Assembly (NCBI RefSeq): GCF_001273835.1
Contig: NZ_JHEI01000133.1
Coordinates: 124,001-188,000, forward strand
DNA length: 64,000 nt
Direction: 5' to 3'
DNA from: Leucobacter celer subsp. astrifaciens
GTDB taxonomy: Bacteria > Actinomycetota > Actinomycetes > Actinomycetales > Microbacteriaceae
Part shown: piece by piece, positions 25,909-34,021 of the stretch
How the letters are laid out: the number at the start of each line of letters is the position of its first letter
Numbering within the stretch: the stretch's first letter is position 1
Notes under the pieces: model-generated
The model's input: the letters and a program-made list of their open reading frames with translations, nothing else
Told to the model about the DNA's origin: nothing
Databases searched by the model: none
Position numbers and translations under genes: made by a program

Positions 25909-26912
25909 GTGCCACTGTTTCAGACATGACCCGTTCCCAGCCCACGGAGTACCGGGAACGACCCGGAGTCGCGTTTCTGGGCTGGCTCAAAGGACAGTAC
26001 GCCCTGGGGATCCTCGTCGTCCTGCTCATCATCGCAGGGTTCTCGACGAGCGCCTTCTTCACTCCGCGCAACCTGACGAATGTGATCCTGCAGGTATCGG
26101 TCGTGGGCATCGTGGCGCTCGCGCAGTTCATCATCGTCCTCACGGGTGGCATCGACATCAGCGTGGGTTCCGTGGTGGGCCTCTCGGGGGTGCTCGCGGC
26201 CGGCTGGTTCGGGGGCGAGAGCGTCTTCGTCGCCATCATGGTGGCCCTGGCCGTCGGCCTGGTGATCGGTCTGATCAACGGGTATCTGGTGGCCTTCCGC
26301 GGACTCGAGGCCTTCATCGTGACGCTCGGCATGATGGCTCTGGCCAGAGGGCTCGTCTACGCGCAGACCGAGGGGGTGCCCGTGAGCCCCGGAGCCGAGA
26401 ACTTCCGCGCGATCGCGACGACGGCGATCGGTCCGGTGCCGCTCCTCGGCATCATCTGGATCGCGATCGCCGTTGCGATCTGGTTCCTCGTGAGCCGTAC
26501 CGTCTTCGGCCGTCGCGTCTATGCGCTCGGCAGCAGCCGCCAGGCCGCAGAGGCCTCGGGCATCCCCGTGCGCAGCACCATCCTGTGGGTCTACATGATC
26601 GCCGGCCTGCTCGTCGGATTCGCGGGCTTCCTGCTGGCCTCCCGGGTGGGGTCGGCGACTCCCACCGGCGGTCTGAACTACGAGCTCGACACGATCGCGG
26701 CCGTCGTAATCGGCGGTGCGAGCCTTGTCGGCGGTCGCGGCCGCGTCTTCGGCACCGTGGTCGGCGTGCTCATCTTCGGCGTGATCTCCAACCTGCTCGT
26801 GCTGCTGAACGTCTCGACGTTCCTCCAGGACGCCTTCCGCGGCGGCCTGATCCTCGTGGCCGTGCTGCTCACGACGGTCCACCTCCGCGCGAAGAAGCGC
26901 GCGGCGGCGTAG
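25905..26912 (+). CDS. Sugar ABC transporter permease (RbsC type), system 2
   Basis: 335 residues. The CUT2 permease motifs FIIVLTGGIDISVGSVVG, LINGYLVAFRGLEAFIVTLG, FGRRVYALGSSRQAAEASGI and ELDTIAAVVIGGASLVGGRG are all present. The protein ends in a Lys/Arg-rich cytoplasmic tail. It begins inside the ATPase stop (ATGA overlap), so the pair is translationally coupled. Confidence 0.93.
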   Translation: MSATVSDMTRSQPTEYRERPGVAFLGWLKGQYALGILVVLLIIAGFSTSAFFTPRNLTNVILQVSVVGIVALAQFIIVLTGGIDISVGSVVGLSGVLAAGWFGGESVFVAIMVALAVGLVIGLINGYLVAFRGLEAFIVTLGMMALARGLVYAQTEGVPVSPGAENFRAIATTAIGPVPLLGIIWIAIAVAIWFLVSRTVFGRRVYALGSSRQAAEASGIPVRSTILWVYMIAGLLVGFAGFLLASRVGSATPTGGLNYELDTIAAVVIGGASLVGGRGRVFGTVVGVLIFGVISNLLVLLNVSTFLQDAFRGGLILVAVLLTTVHLRAKKRAAA

Positions 26913-26986
26913 TCCTCCGTCTCCGAAACATCCTCCGCCGGCGCGAGCCGGCACCTCACCAAGTCGAATATCAGATTGGAAACATC

Positions 26987-28006
26987 ATGAAGCTCTTCCG
27001 TCGAACCGCGAAGATCGCGGCCATCGCAGGATCGCTCGCTCTGGTTCTCTCCGGCTGCACCACCATCGGCGGTGCGGCTGACGCTGCCGAGAAGGACCCG
27101 GTCGAGAAGGACCTGAAGGAGGTCGTCATCGGCTTCGCCCAGCGCCAGGTCGATGCGCCGTACTTCGCCGCCATGGTGCAGATCGCCGAGGATCGGGCCG
27201 CGGCGGAGGGCTGGGAGGTGCGGGTGCAGAACGCCGACGGTGACGCCGTGACGCAGATCGACCAGGCCCAGACCCTCGTGAGCCAGGGCATCGACGTGCT
27301 CGTCGTCGACGCCATGAGCCCCGCGAGCCAGAAGGTGCAGTTCGCCGATATCGCCAATGAGGTGCCGCTCGTCTTCGTGGACACCGGCATCGACGAGGTG
27401 GGCGTGACGACGGTGCAGTCCGACAACTACGCGATCGGCAAGCTCTCGGGCGGCCTCACCGCAGAGCGCGTCGGCAGCGGCAAGAAGATCACGGTGGCCG
27501 TGCTGAACGGCGGACCTGATGACGAGGTCGTCGGGCCGCAGCGTCAGCAGGGCTTCTTGGACGGGCTCGAAGAGGGTGGCGTCTCATATGAGATCGTCGC
27601 CGAGCAGCCCGCCGTGTACTCTCAGGACCGGGCCGTGCCCGCGACCGAGAACATCCTCTCCGCGCACCCCGACGTCGATCTGATCCTCGGGCTGAACGAT
27701 TCGATGGCGCTGGGAGCGCTCACGGTGCTCAAGGACCAGGGCAACACGACGACGCTCGTCGCCGCGTCGGCCGACGGTCAGAAGGAGGCCATCAAGATCA
27801 TGCAGGACGAGGGCTGCGATGCACAGTACGTTTCGACCGGTCTGAACTCGCCGGAGCTCGCGGCCGACGAGGCGTTCAGCATCGCGCTGGCGATCGCGAC
27901 CGGTGAGGCGCAGGCCGAGGACTTCGAGCCGGTCATCCACACCAAGGCCGTCGGTATCAACTGCGACAACGCCGCCGAGTACTACAGCCCGGACAGCCTG
28001 TTCTGA
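26987..28006 (+). CDS. Sugar ABC transporter substrate-binding lipoprotein (RbsB type), system 2
   Basis: 339 residues with signal peptide and lipobox LVLSGC (Cys about 23). The mature protein shows AEDRAAAEGWEVRVQNADGD, TLVSQGIDVLVVDAMSPAS and HPDVDLILGLNDSMALGAL, the sugar-binding family pattern. Aromatic and Asp residues in APYF, IFVD-like VFVDTG and NDS are where sugar ligands usually bind. It is 74 bases after the permease and 29 before the idonate-dehydrogenase-like gene. Its ligand is unknown. Confidence 0.92.
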   Translation: MKLFRRTAKIAAIAGSLALVLSGCTTIGGAADAAEKDPVEKDLKEVVIGFAQRQVDAPYFAAMVQIAEDRAAAEGWEVRVQNADGDAVTQIDQAQTLVSQGIDVLVVDAMSPASQKVQFADIANEVPLVFVDTGIDEVGVTTVQSDNYAIGKLSGGLTAERVGSGKKITVAVLNGGPDDEVVGPQRQQGFLDGLEEGGVSYEIVAEQPAVYSQDRAVPATENILSAHPDVDLILGLNDSMALGALTVLKDQGNTTTLVAASADGQKEAIKIMQDEGCDAQYVSTGLNSPELAADEAFSIALAIATGEAQAEDFEPVIHTKAVGINCDNAAEYYSPDSLF

Positions 28007-28035
28007 GCAGCGTGCGAGACGGAGTGGGTGAGGTC

Positions 28036-29058
28036 ATGCGTGCGGTCGTGGTGCACGGCGCCGGGAAACTGCGAGTCGATCGAGTGGACCGGCCTGAGGT
28101 CGGAACCGACGGGGTACTGGTGAGGGTCGCCTTCGGGGGGATCTGCGGAAGCGACCTGCACTACTACCAGCACGGCCGGAACGGCATCTACGAGCTGCAA
28201 GCGCCCCTCGTGCTGGGGCACGAGATCGTGGGGCGGGTCGAGGCCGTGGGGGCCGACGTCGGCGGGGATCTGCGGGTGGGAACGCCCGTGGCGATCCACC
28301 CGGCGACGCCCACCCCTCCTCCTGGAGGTGCGGCCGGGCAGGGCCTGCACCTCGCCTACGGAGGAAGCTATCTCGGCAGTGCATCGACTCGACCGCACAC
28401 GCAGGGCGGGTTCGCCGACTTCGTGCGTGTGATGCCCGATCAGCTGCGACCGCTGCCCGACGGGTTGCCGCTTCGACGCGCGGCCCTGGCCGAGCCTCTC
28501 GCGGTCGCGCTGCACGGTGTCGACCGTTATGACGGCGACTACGCTGAGAAGCGCGTCCTGGTGAGCGGGGCCGGCCCGATCGGCTGTCTCGCGATCGCGG
28601 CTCTCCGGCGCCGCGGCGCGGCCGAGATCGTGGCGACCGACATGTGGGAGCACCCCTTGCGCATTGCGCGGGAGGTCGGCGCCGACGACACTCGGCGGCT
28701 GGGGTACGATCAGCCGCTCGAGGAGGATTCGTTCGACGTGGTGATCGAGGCCTCGGGCGCTCCTGCCGCAACGGTCTCGGCGCTTCGCCTCGTGCGACGG
28801 GGCGGGACCATCGTGCAGCTCGGCATGCTTCCCGACGGGGATCTGCCGGTGCCTCTCGCATCGCTCGTGAGCCGCGAAGTGACCCTGCGCGGGTCGCAGC
28901 GATTCGACATCGAGCTCGATGAATCGGTCCGGGTGCTCGCCGAGGCGCCCGAGATCGATGCCGTCGTCTCGCACGTGTTTCCGGCGAAGGACGCCCTCGC
29001 CGCGTTCGAGACCGCAGCCGATTCCCGACAGTCCACGAAGGTGCTGCTCGAGTTCTGA
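28036..29058 (+). CDS. MDR dehydrogenase, L-idonate 5-dehydrogenase-like, without structural-zinc site
   Basis: 340 residues. GGICGSDLHYYQHGRNG is close to the catalytic region of L-idonate 5-dehydrogenase (IdnD), and GHEIVGRV and the fold VLVSGAGPIGCLAIAALRRRG follow. The four-Cys structural-zinc lobe is gone: the stretch HPATPTPPPGGAAGQG occupies that place. The start at ATG 28036 gives the usual MRAVVVHG opening. It is the last gene of importer unit 2, so its substrate is probably what that importer carries, perhaps a sugar acid or polyol. Confidence 0.87.
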   Translation: MRAVVVHGAGKLRVDRVDRPEVGTDGVLVRVAFGGICGSDLHYYQHGRNGIYELQAPLVLGHEIVGRVEAVGADVGGDLRVGTPVAIHPATPTPPPGGAAGQGLHLAYGGSYLGSASTRPHTQGGFADFVRVMPDQLRPLPDGLPLRRAALAEPLAVALHGVDRYDGDYAEKRVLVSGAGPIGCLAIAALRRRGAAEIVATDMWEHPLRIAREVGADDTRRLGYDQPLEEDSFDVVIEASGAPAATVSALRLVRRGGTIVQLGMLPDGDLPVPLASLVSREVTLRGSQRFDIELDESVRVLAEAPEIDAVVSHVFPAKDALAAFETAADSRQSTKVLLEF

Positions 29059-29078
29059 GCGCGCGAGCACGTCGCGAG

Positions 29079-29111
29079 ATGCCCGTGCCGCCGTGGCGGT
29101 GCGGGCATTTT
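29079..29111 (+). terminator. Hairpin terminator after importer unit 2
   Basis: atgcccgtgccgcc and ggcggtgcgggcat form a stem interrupted by two mismatched pairs, ending in tttt. It lies 20 bases after the dehydrogenase stop. Confidence 0.6.
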
Positions 29112-29145
29112 CGCGCCCCACGGGGCCTTGTTATTATCGTTAATC

Positions 29146-29158
29146 GGACAGCGTTGCC
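29146..29158. promoter_or_regulatory. Operator-like palindrome, site F of the GGACA-N3-TGTCY family
   Basis: GGACAGCGTTGCC, 62 bases before the second transketolase N-subunit. The left arm is exact and the right arm is degraded (TTGCC), but the context GTTAATC-GGACA matches sites A and E. It is the weakest of the six. Confidence 0.45.
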
Positions 29159-29220
29159 GATTTTCGAGAAATTGAGTTAGTATTGTCCCGCCACACCGAC
29201 GAAGTTGGGAGATCAACGTA

Positions 29221-30105
29221 ATGACTGACATGCTGCAGCGCGGCGCCGGATCCGATCCGGCCGAGATAGCCGACCGGCTTCGCGATCGTGCTGCGTTCAT
29301 CCGCACCGAGACCGTGCGCCTGATCGAGATCGCGAAGGTCGGGCACTACAGCTCGGTGTTCTCGGCGGCCGAATTGCTCTCGACGCTCTACTACGACGTC
29401 ATGCACCTCACCCCGCAGGATCCCGACAACCCGGATCGGGACCGATTCACCATCGGCAAGGGTCATGCGGCGGTGGGGATATACCCGATCCTCGCCGATC
29501 TCGGCTACTACCCGATGAGCGATCTCGACGACTACGCGCATCTCGGCAGCGCCTTCGGAGACCACCCCGACATGACCAAGATCAGGGGCATCGACTTCAG
29601 CTCGGGCTCGATCGGGCACGCGCTCTCGAACGGCATCGGCATGGCGCTCGCCGGCCGTATGGACGGTCGAGACTTCTCCGTGTTCGTGATGCTCGGCGAC
29701 GGCGAGATGCAGGAAGGCCAGGTCTGGGAGGCCGCGATGTCGGCGGCGCACCACAAGCTCGACCGGGTGATCGCGATCGTCGACCGCAACGGCTTCCAGC
29801 TCGACGGCGAGGTCGATGACATCATCGGCATCGAGCCGATCGCCGACAAGTGGCGCGCGTTCGGCTGGCGGGTGGTCGAGGTCGATGGGCACGACGTCGA
29901 GGCGCTGCGCGAGGTGCTGCACGAGGCGAAGAACCGCGAGCCCGACGGGATCCCGACCTGCATCATTGCGAAGACCAGCAAGGGCAAAGGCGTGGCCTAC
30001 ATGGAAGAGGAACCCGGGTGGCACCTGGGATACCTCACGCCCGGCGACGCCGAGCGCGCCGTCGCAGAGATCATGAACACCAACACGGAAGGAGCGGACG
30101 AGTAA
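29221..30105 (+). CDS. Transketolase, N-terminal subunit (split enzyme, copy 2)
   Basis: 294 residues. GHYSSVFSAAELLSTLYYDV, then RFTIGKGHAAVGIYP, and the ThDP-Mg motif GDGEMQEGQVWE ending in DRNG; the C-terminus has KTSKGKGVAYMEE. It differs from copy 1 along its whole length (GHIGGPL there, GHYSSVF here), so the two are not a recent duplication. GGGAG precedes ATG 29221. The stop overlaps the C-subunit start by one base (TAATG). Confidence 0.9.
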   Translation: MTDMLQRGAGSDPAEIADRLRDRAAFIRTETVRLIEIAKVGHYSSVFSAAELLSTLYYDVMHLTPQDPDNPDRDRFTIGKGHAAVGIYPILADLGYYPMSDLDDYAHLGSAFGDHPDMTKIRGIDFSSGSIGHALSNGIGMALAGRMDGRDFSVFVMLGDGEMQEGQVWEAAMSAAHHKLDRVIAIVDRNGFQLDGEVDDIIGIEPIADKWRAFGWRVVEVDGHDVEALREVLHEAKNREPDGIPTCIIAKTSKGKGVAYMEEEPGWHLGYLTPGDAERAVAEIMNTNTEGADE

Positions 30106-31103
30106 TGTCGTCGACGCTTGACGCAGGATCCTGGCAGTACCGAGCGCTGAACGAGCTCAATCCCGGACTCGACTACCTGTCGCTGGGGCTCGAAGACCTC
30201 GTCGAGGCGGGAGCGCCCGTCGTCGCGGGCACCGCCGACCTGACCTATTCGAACGGGCTCAACCGCTTCCAGGCTGCGCATCCAGACCGCTTCGTCCAGT
30301 TCGGCATCTCGGAGCAGCACATGGTGTCGGCGGCCGCGGGCATGGCGACGGCGGGCAAGATGCCGTTCGTCGCGACGTTCGCCTCCTTCCTCGGACTGCT
30401 GTGCTGCGAGCAGATCCGGATGGACGTGGCCTACACGAAGCTCCCCGTGCGCCTCATCGGGCACCACACGGGCATCTCTCTCGGGTTCTACGGCACGAGC
30501 CATCACGCGACCGAGGACATCTCGACGATGCGCGCGATCGCGGGACTCACGGTCGTCTCGCCCGCCGACGGTCCCCAGCTGCGAGCAGCGATCCGGGCGT
30601 CGGCCGACTGGCCCGAACCGATCTACTTCCGTATCAGCCGCGGCCGCGATCCGCAGGTGTACGCCGACGATGTCGAGTTCGAGTTCGGCAAGGGCATCGA
30701 GCACCTGCGCGGCACCGATGTCACGATCATCGCGTGCGGCATCCTCGTGCACGCGGCGCTCGAGGCGGCCGGGGAGCTGGCCGCGGCCGGCGTCTCGGTC
30801 GGGGTCATCGACATGCCGACGGTCAAACCGCTCGACGAGGAGCTCGTGCTCGACGTGGCGGGCCGTACCGGGGTCATCATCACGGCCGAGGAGCACAACA
30901 TCATCGGCGGCCTTGGCGCCGCCGTGGCCGAAGTGCTCGCGGAGAATCCGGGCGGGGCGAGGCTCGTTCGCCACGGCATCAGGGATGAGTACAGCCTTAT
31001 CGCCGCTCCGACCCGCCTCTACGCGCACTACCGGCTCGATGGCCCGGGGCTCGTCGAGGTCGTGCAGGAGGAACTCGGGGGAGCCCGCGCGGCAGCGGCC
31101 TAG
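30105..31103 (+). CDS. Transketolase, C-terminal subunit (split enzyme, copy 2)
   Basis: 332 residues. The conserved Glu lies in FGISEQHMVSAAAGMATAG; LIGHHTGISLGFYGTSHHAT, HATEDISTMRAIAG and ITAEEHNIIGGLGAAV are transketolase-C landmarks. LIGHHTGIS-type segments are also found in deoxyxylulose-phosphate and sugar-specific split transketolases. An in-frame overlap with the N-subunit ensures 1:1 synthesis. With site F upstream, copy 2 falls in the same predicted regulon as copy 1. Confidence 0.9.
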   Translation: MSSTLDAGSWQYRALNELNPGLDYLSLGLEDLVEAGAPVVAGTADLTYSNGLNRFQAAHPDRFVQFGISEQHMVSAAAGMATAGKMPFVATFASFLGLLCCEQIRMDVAYTKLPVRLIGHHTGISLGFYGTSHHATEDISTMRAIAGLTVVSPADGPQLRAAIRASADWPEPIYFRISRGRDPQVYADDVEFEFGKGIEHLRGTDVTIIACGILVHAALEAAGELAAAGVSVGVIDMPTVKPLDEELVLDVAGRTGVIITAEEHNIIGGLGAAVAEVLAENPGGARLVRHGIRDEYSLIAAPTRLYAHYRLDGPGLVEVVQEELGGARAAAA

Positions 31104-31160
31104 CGGCGGTGGTCGCGAGCCGGTTCGTGGCCCGTGCCCGCACCCGGCGAGGTCGTCCGA

Positions 31161-32033
31161 CTACTCGATCTCGCTCGACGGGTCGAGGGTCGAACGGAAC
31201 GCGGCGAGCTTCTGCTTCATACCCCGCAGTCGCGCGAGATCGACGTCGCCGCCCTTCATCGCGGTGGACGTGGCGAGGATATCGATCACGACGAGCGCGG
31301 CGATACGGCTGATCGTCGGAGTGTAGACGTCCGTGTCCTCGAGCGTCGCGGTGACGATCACGACGTCCGAGGCCTCCGCGATCGGGCCGGTGCTCGATCC
31401 GGTGATCGCGATCACGCGCGCCCCGTTCGCGTGCGCCTCGTCCGCGAGCGTGGAGAGCGGCACCGTGCGGCCGGTGTGCGAGATGAGTACGAAGAGATCC
31501 CCCTCGTCAGCGGTGGCCGCGGCCATGAACTGCTGGTGCGGATCGGCGAGCGCCGAGCACGGTTTCCCGAAGAGGGCGGCTTTCTGCTGCGCGTCCTCGG
31601 CGATGATCGACGAGGCCCCGAACCCGAAGAAATGCAGACGCTTCGCAGCGCCGATGAGGTCGATGGCGCGCGCGATCGATTCCGGATCGAACGAGCGTCT
31701 GGTGTGGTCGAGACTCGAGATGGTGTGATCGAAGATCTTGGTGATGATCGTCGGCAGGGCGTCGCTCTCCTCGATGGCCGAGTGCGTCGCCGGCACGCCG
31801 AGCGCGAGGAACCGGGCCATCTCGAGGCGGAAGCTCTGGAAACCGGAGAATCCCATGCTCGCGCAGAACCGGATGATGGTGGGCTCGCTGACTCCTGCGG
31901 CGTCGGCGAGGGCTGCGAGCGTCATCTGGGTGACCTCATCGCGGTGACCGAGCACGTACTCCGCGACCCGGCGCTCCGATCTACTCAGAGCGGGCGCGCG
32001 ATCCGAGATCAGCTGCAGCAAGGAGGTGGACAC
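31161..32033 (-). CDS. RpiR-family regulator with SIS domain, copy 2
   Basis: 290 residues. Helix-turn-helix: LSRSERRVAEYVLGHRDEV, then LAALADAAGVSEPTIIRFC (recognition helix) and ASMGFSGFQSFRLEM. The SIS domain carries RLHFFGFGASSIIAEDAQQK and DLFVLISHTGRTVPL, the phosphosugar-binding Ser/Thr loop. GTG 32033 is the best start although no clear Shine-Dalgarno site precedes it. It is the last gene of the cupin-isomerase/aldolase operon (62 bases after the previous stop), whose promoter holds an RpiR/HexR-like palindrome, so it is very probably the autoregulated controller of that module. Confidence 0.9.
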   Translation of the reverse strand: MSTSLLQLISDRAPALSRSERRVAEYVLGHRDEVTQMTLAALADAAGVSEPTIIRFCASMGFSGFQSFRLEMARFLALGVPATHSAIEESDALPTIITKIFDHTISSLDHTRRSFDPESIARAIDLIGAAKRLHFFGFGASSIIAEDAQQKAALFGKPCSALADPHQQFMAAATADEGDLFVLISHTGRTVPLSTLADEAHANGARVIAITGSSTGPIAEASDVVIVTATLEDTDVYTPTISRIAALVVIDILATSTAMKGGDVDLARLRGMKQKLAAFRSTLDPSSEIE

Positions 32034-32095
32034 AGGGAACACTGTAGCGTCAGGCTCGTGCGGGAGGGCGAGCCGACGGCGCCCTCCCGCGTCGA

Positions 32096-33037
32096 TCACG
32101 GCGCTGCGGGGCCGAGAACGCGCAGCAGATTGTCGACGGCAAGGCTGCTCGCACGGTGCACGCTCTCGTCGGTGAAGCCGCCGATGTGGGGCGTGGGCCG
32201 GCACCTCGGGTGGCGGAGGAGCGGGGTGAGCTCCGGCGGTTCGGCGTCATAGGCATCGACTGCATAGGCCGCGAGCCTGCCGGTCTCGAGCGCTTCCAGC
32301 ACCGCCGTGTCATCGACGAGTGCGGAGCGCGCCGTGTTGATGAGGATCGCACCGGCCCGCATGGCGGCGAGCACCTCGGCGTCGACGAGGGGGCGGTCTC
32401 CGGGCGGACTGTGCAGCGTGATCACGTCGGCCGAGGAGAAGAGCTCGGCCGGTTCGACCATGCGAGCGAGGTCGCTCCGCTCGACGAACGGATCGCTCGC
32501 CAGCACCTCGGCTCCGAACGCGGTCGCGACGGCGGCGACGGTGCGGCCGATCGCGCCAAGCCCGACGATGCCGACGGTGCGGTGCCCCAGTTCTCCGCCG
32601 CGCGTGCGATTCCACCCGCCGGCGCGCACGGTGGCGACCGATCCGTCGAAATCGCGGAGCGCAGCGAGCATGTGCAGCACCGCTATCTCCGCGACGCCCT
32701 GCGCGTTCGCCGCGCGCGCGATCTCGATGGCGATCCCGGCTTCTCCGGCCGCGGCGACATCGACCGCGTCGGTGCCGACGCCGTTGCGCGAGATCACCCG
32801 CAGGCGAGGAGCGGCGCGCAGCACCTCGGCCGAGATCGTCTCCACGCCGGCGAGGTAACCGACGACATTCCCGGCGAGCAGCCCGCGCAGTTCCTCCTCG
32901 GTCGGGGCGCGACCGACGGGGCCGGGGACGAGATCGTACCCGGCCGCGACCAGCGGAGCCAGCTCGGGCACGTTCTCGAGCCCGGCGGAGGTCAGGGAAC
33001 GCGGAGTGACCAGGATGCGTTCTCGTGCGCCGACCAT
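32096..33037 (-). CDS. D-isomer-specific 2-hydroxyacid dehydrogenase
   Basis: 313 residues of the phosphoglycerate/glyoxylate reductase family. Substrate Arg in NTARSALVD, NAD motif GLGAIGRTVAAVA, catalytic His in PHIGGFTDES, and the early RNGVGTDAVDVAA. The family interconverts a 2-oxo acid and a D-2-hydroxy acid with NAD(H). In this operon it could reduce the 2-oxo acid made by the aldolase (pyruvate or a hydroxypyruvate-like acid) or oxidise a sugar acid. ATG 33037 lies 5 bases after the AroE-like gene. Confidence 0.87.
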   Translation of the reverse strand: MVGARERILVTPRSLTSAGLENVPELAPLVAAGYDLVPGPVGRAPTEEELRGLLAGNVVGYLAGVETISAEVLRAAPRLRVISRNGVGTDAVDVAAAGEAGIAIEIARAANAQGVAEIAVLHMLAALRDFDGSVATVRAGGWNRTRGGELGHRTVGIVGLGAIGRTVAAVATAFGAEVLASDPFVERSDLARMVEPAELFSSADVITLHSPPGDRPLVDAEVLAAMRAGAILINTARSALVDDTAVLEALETGRLAAYAVDAYDAEPPELTPLLRHPRCRPTPHIGGFTDESVHRASSLAVDNLLRVLGPAAP

Positions 33038-33042
33038 CGTGC

Positions 33043-34017
33043 TCAGGCCTTCCTCGCGCCGCGGGCGATCTCGCCGAGCCGATCGAAGCCCGGCCCGGAG
33101 GTCGGGATATCGACCTCGAAGACCTCGGCGATGACGCGGGTCCAGCCGTGGATGAAATAGACCCAGCCGTCGTGCACGTCGAGGTTCTGCGCCGTCTCCT
33201 GCGCGCGCGCCTGTTCGAGGAAAACGAGGTCGCCACGGTAGTTCAGCTCCCAGACGTGCGCCCGCTCGGGGAAGACGCACTCGTCGGTGAGCGGGGAACC
33301 CGGCGCGTCCTTGCCGAGGCCCGTGGCGTTGACGACGAAGCTCTCGGCGGGCATCGACGCGAGCACCGCATCATTGTCAGAGGGCATGGGGCTGAGCTCG
33401 CAGCGCAGCGGTACCGTGGTCTCGAACTGCGTATACACCTCGGCCAGCGAGTCGAGACGTCTTCGGCTGCGATTGCTCACGACGATCTCGGCGGGAACAT
33501 CGGAACCGCGGTCGGGGCGCGTGAGGTGCCAGGCCATCGCGATAGCGGATCCGCCGGCACCCATGATGAAGGCCGAGCGATCCGACCAGGAGCCCGCGGG
33601 CAGGATCGCGTCGACCGCGAAGCCTGCAGTGATCGGGTCCTTCGCGTGCGCGCGCAGCTCGCCGTCGCGCTTCGAGATGCAGCTGATCTCGTCCATGAGC
33701 ACCGTCAGCGGGTCGGCGTAGTCGAACAGGTCGGACGCCGCCTGGTACAGGTCGAGCTTGTGGGTCGTCACGAGAGCCCCGATGCTGAGCTCGTCGTCCC
33801 GGAAGAACTGCACGACCCTCCGGTAATCCTCCGCGGGCGCGTGCAGGGGCAGATCGATGCCGACGAAGTCCACCTCGCCGAGCCCGAGTTCCTCCGCCCA
33901 CAGCGGGAAGACCTGGCGGATCGAGGACTTCGCGGTGCTCACGCCGATGAAGTAGAAGGTGCGGCGCTTCGCCGGCTGCAGGGTCGCGGCGGTGAACGTC
34001 GGGTACTGGTCGGTCAT
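33043..34017 (-). CDS. Shikimate dehydrogenase-like (AroE-fold) protein of unknown substrate
   Basis: 324 residues, longer than typical AroE (270-290). It opens MTDQYPTFTAATLQP and then FYFIGVSTAKSSI, similar to the AroE substrate lobe; ALVTTHKLDLYQAA resembles the loop with the catalytic Lys. Where AroE has NTD it has AKDPITAGFAVDA, and the cofactor lobe is SAFIMGAGGSAIAMAWHL. So it is a divergent member, unlikely to make shikimate, and probably acts on a carbocyclic or sugar-derived hydroxy acid. It is 4 bases after the aldolase gene. The role is not known to me. Confidence 0.7.
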   Translation of the reverse strand: MTDQYPTFTAATLQPAKRRTFYFIGVSTAKSSIRQVFPLWAEELGLGEVDFVGIDLPLHAPAEDYRRVVQFFRDDELSIGALVTTHKLDLYQAASDLFDYADPLTVLMDEISCISKRDGELRAHAKDPITAGFAVDAILPAGSWSDRSAFIMGAGGSAIAMAWHLTRPDRGSDVPAEIVVSNRSRRRLDSLAEVYTQFETTVPLRCELSPMPSDNDAVLASMPAESFVVNATGLGKDAPGSPLTDECVFPERAHVWELNYRGDLVFLEQARAQETAQNLDVHDGWVYFIHGWTRVIAEVFEVDIPTSGPGFDRLGEIARGARKA

Positions 34018-34021
34018 GGTG

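Noticed and set aside
20329..28006. A true AI-2 (Lsr) quorum-signal uptake operon
   Set aside because: The importer and ABM gene resemble it, but LsrF and an LsrR/LsrK pair are absent, and the FGGY kinase has glycerol-kinase residues.
29221..31103. Sulfoquinovose (sulfo-transketolase) pathway
   Set aside because: The split transketolase fits, but the characteristic sulfosugar isomerases, sulfonate exporters and a sulfoquinovosidase are missing, so this specific pathway is not supported.
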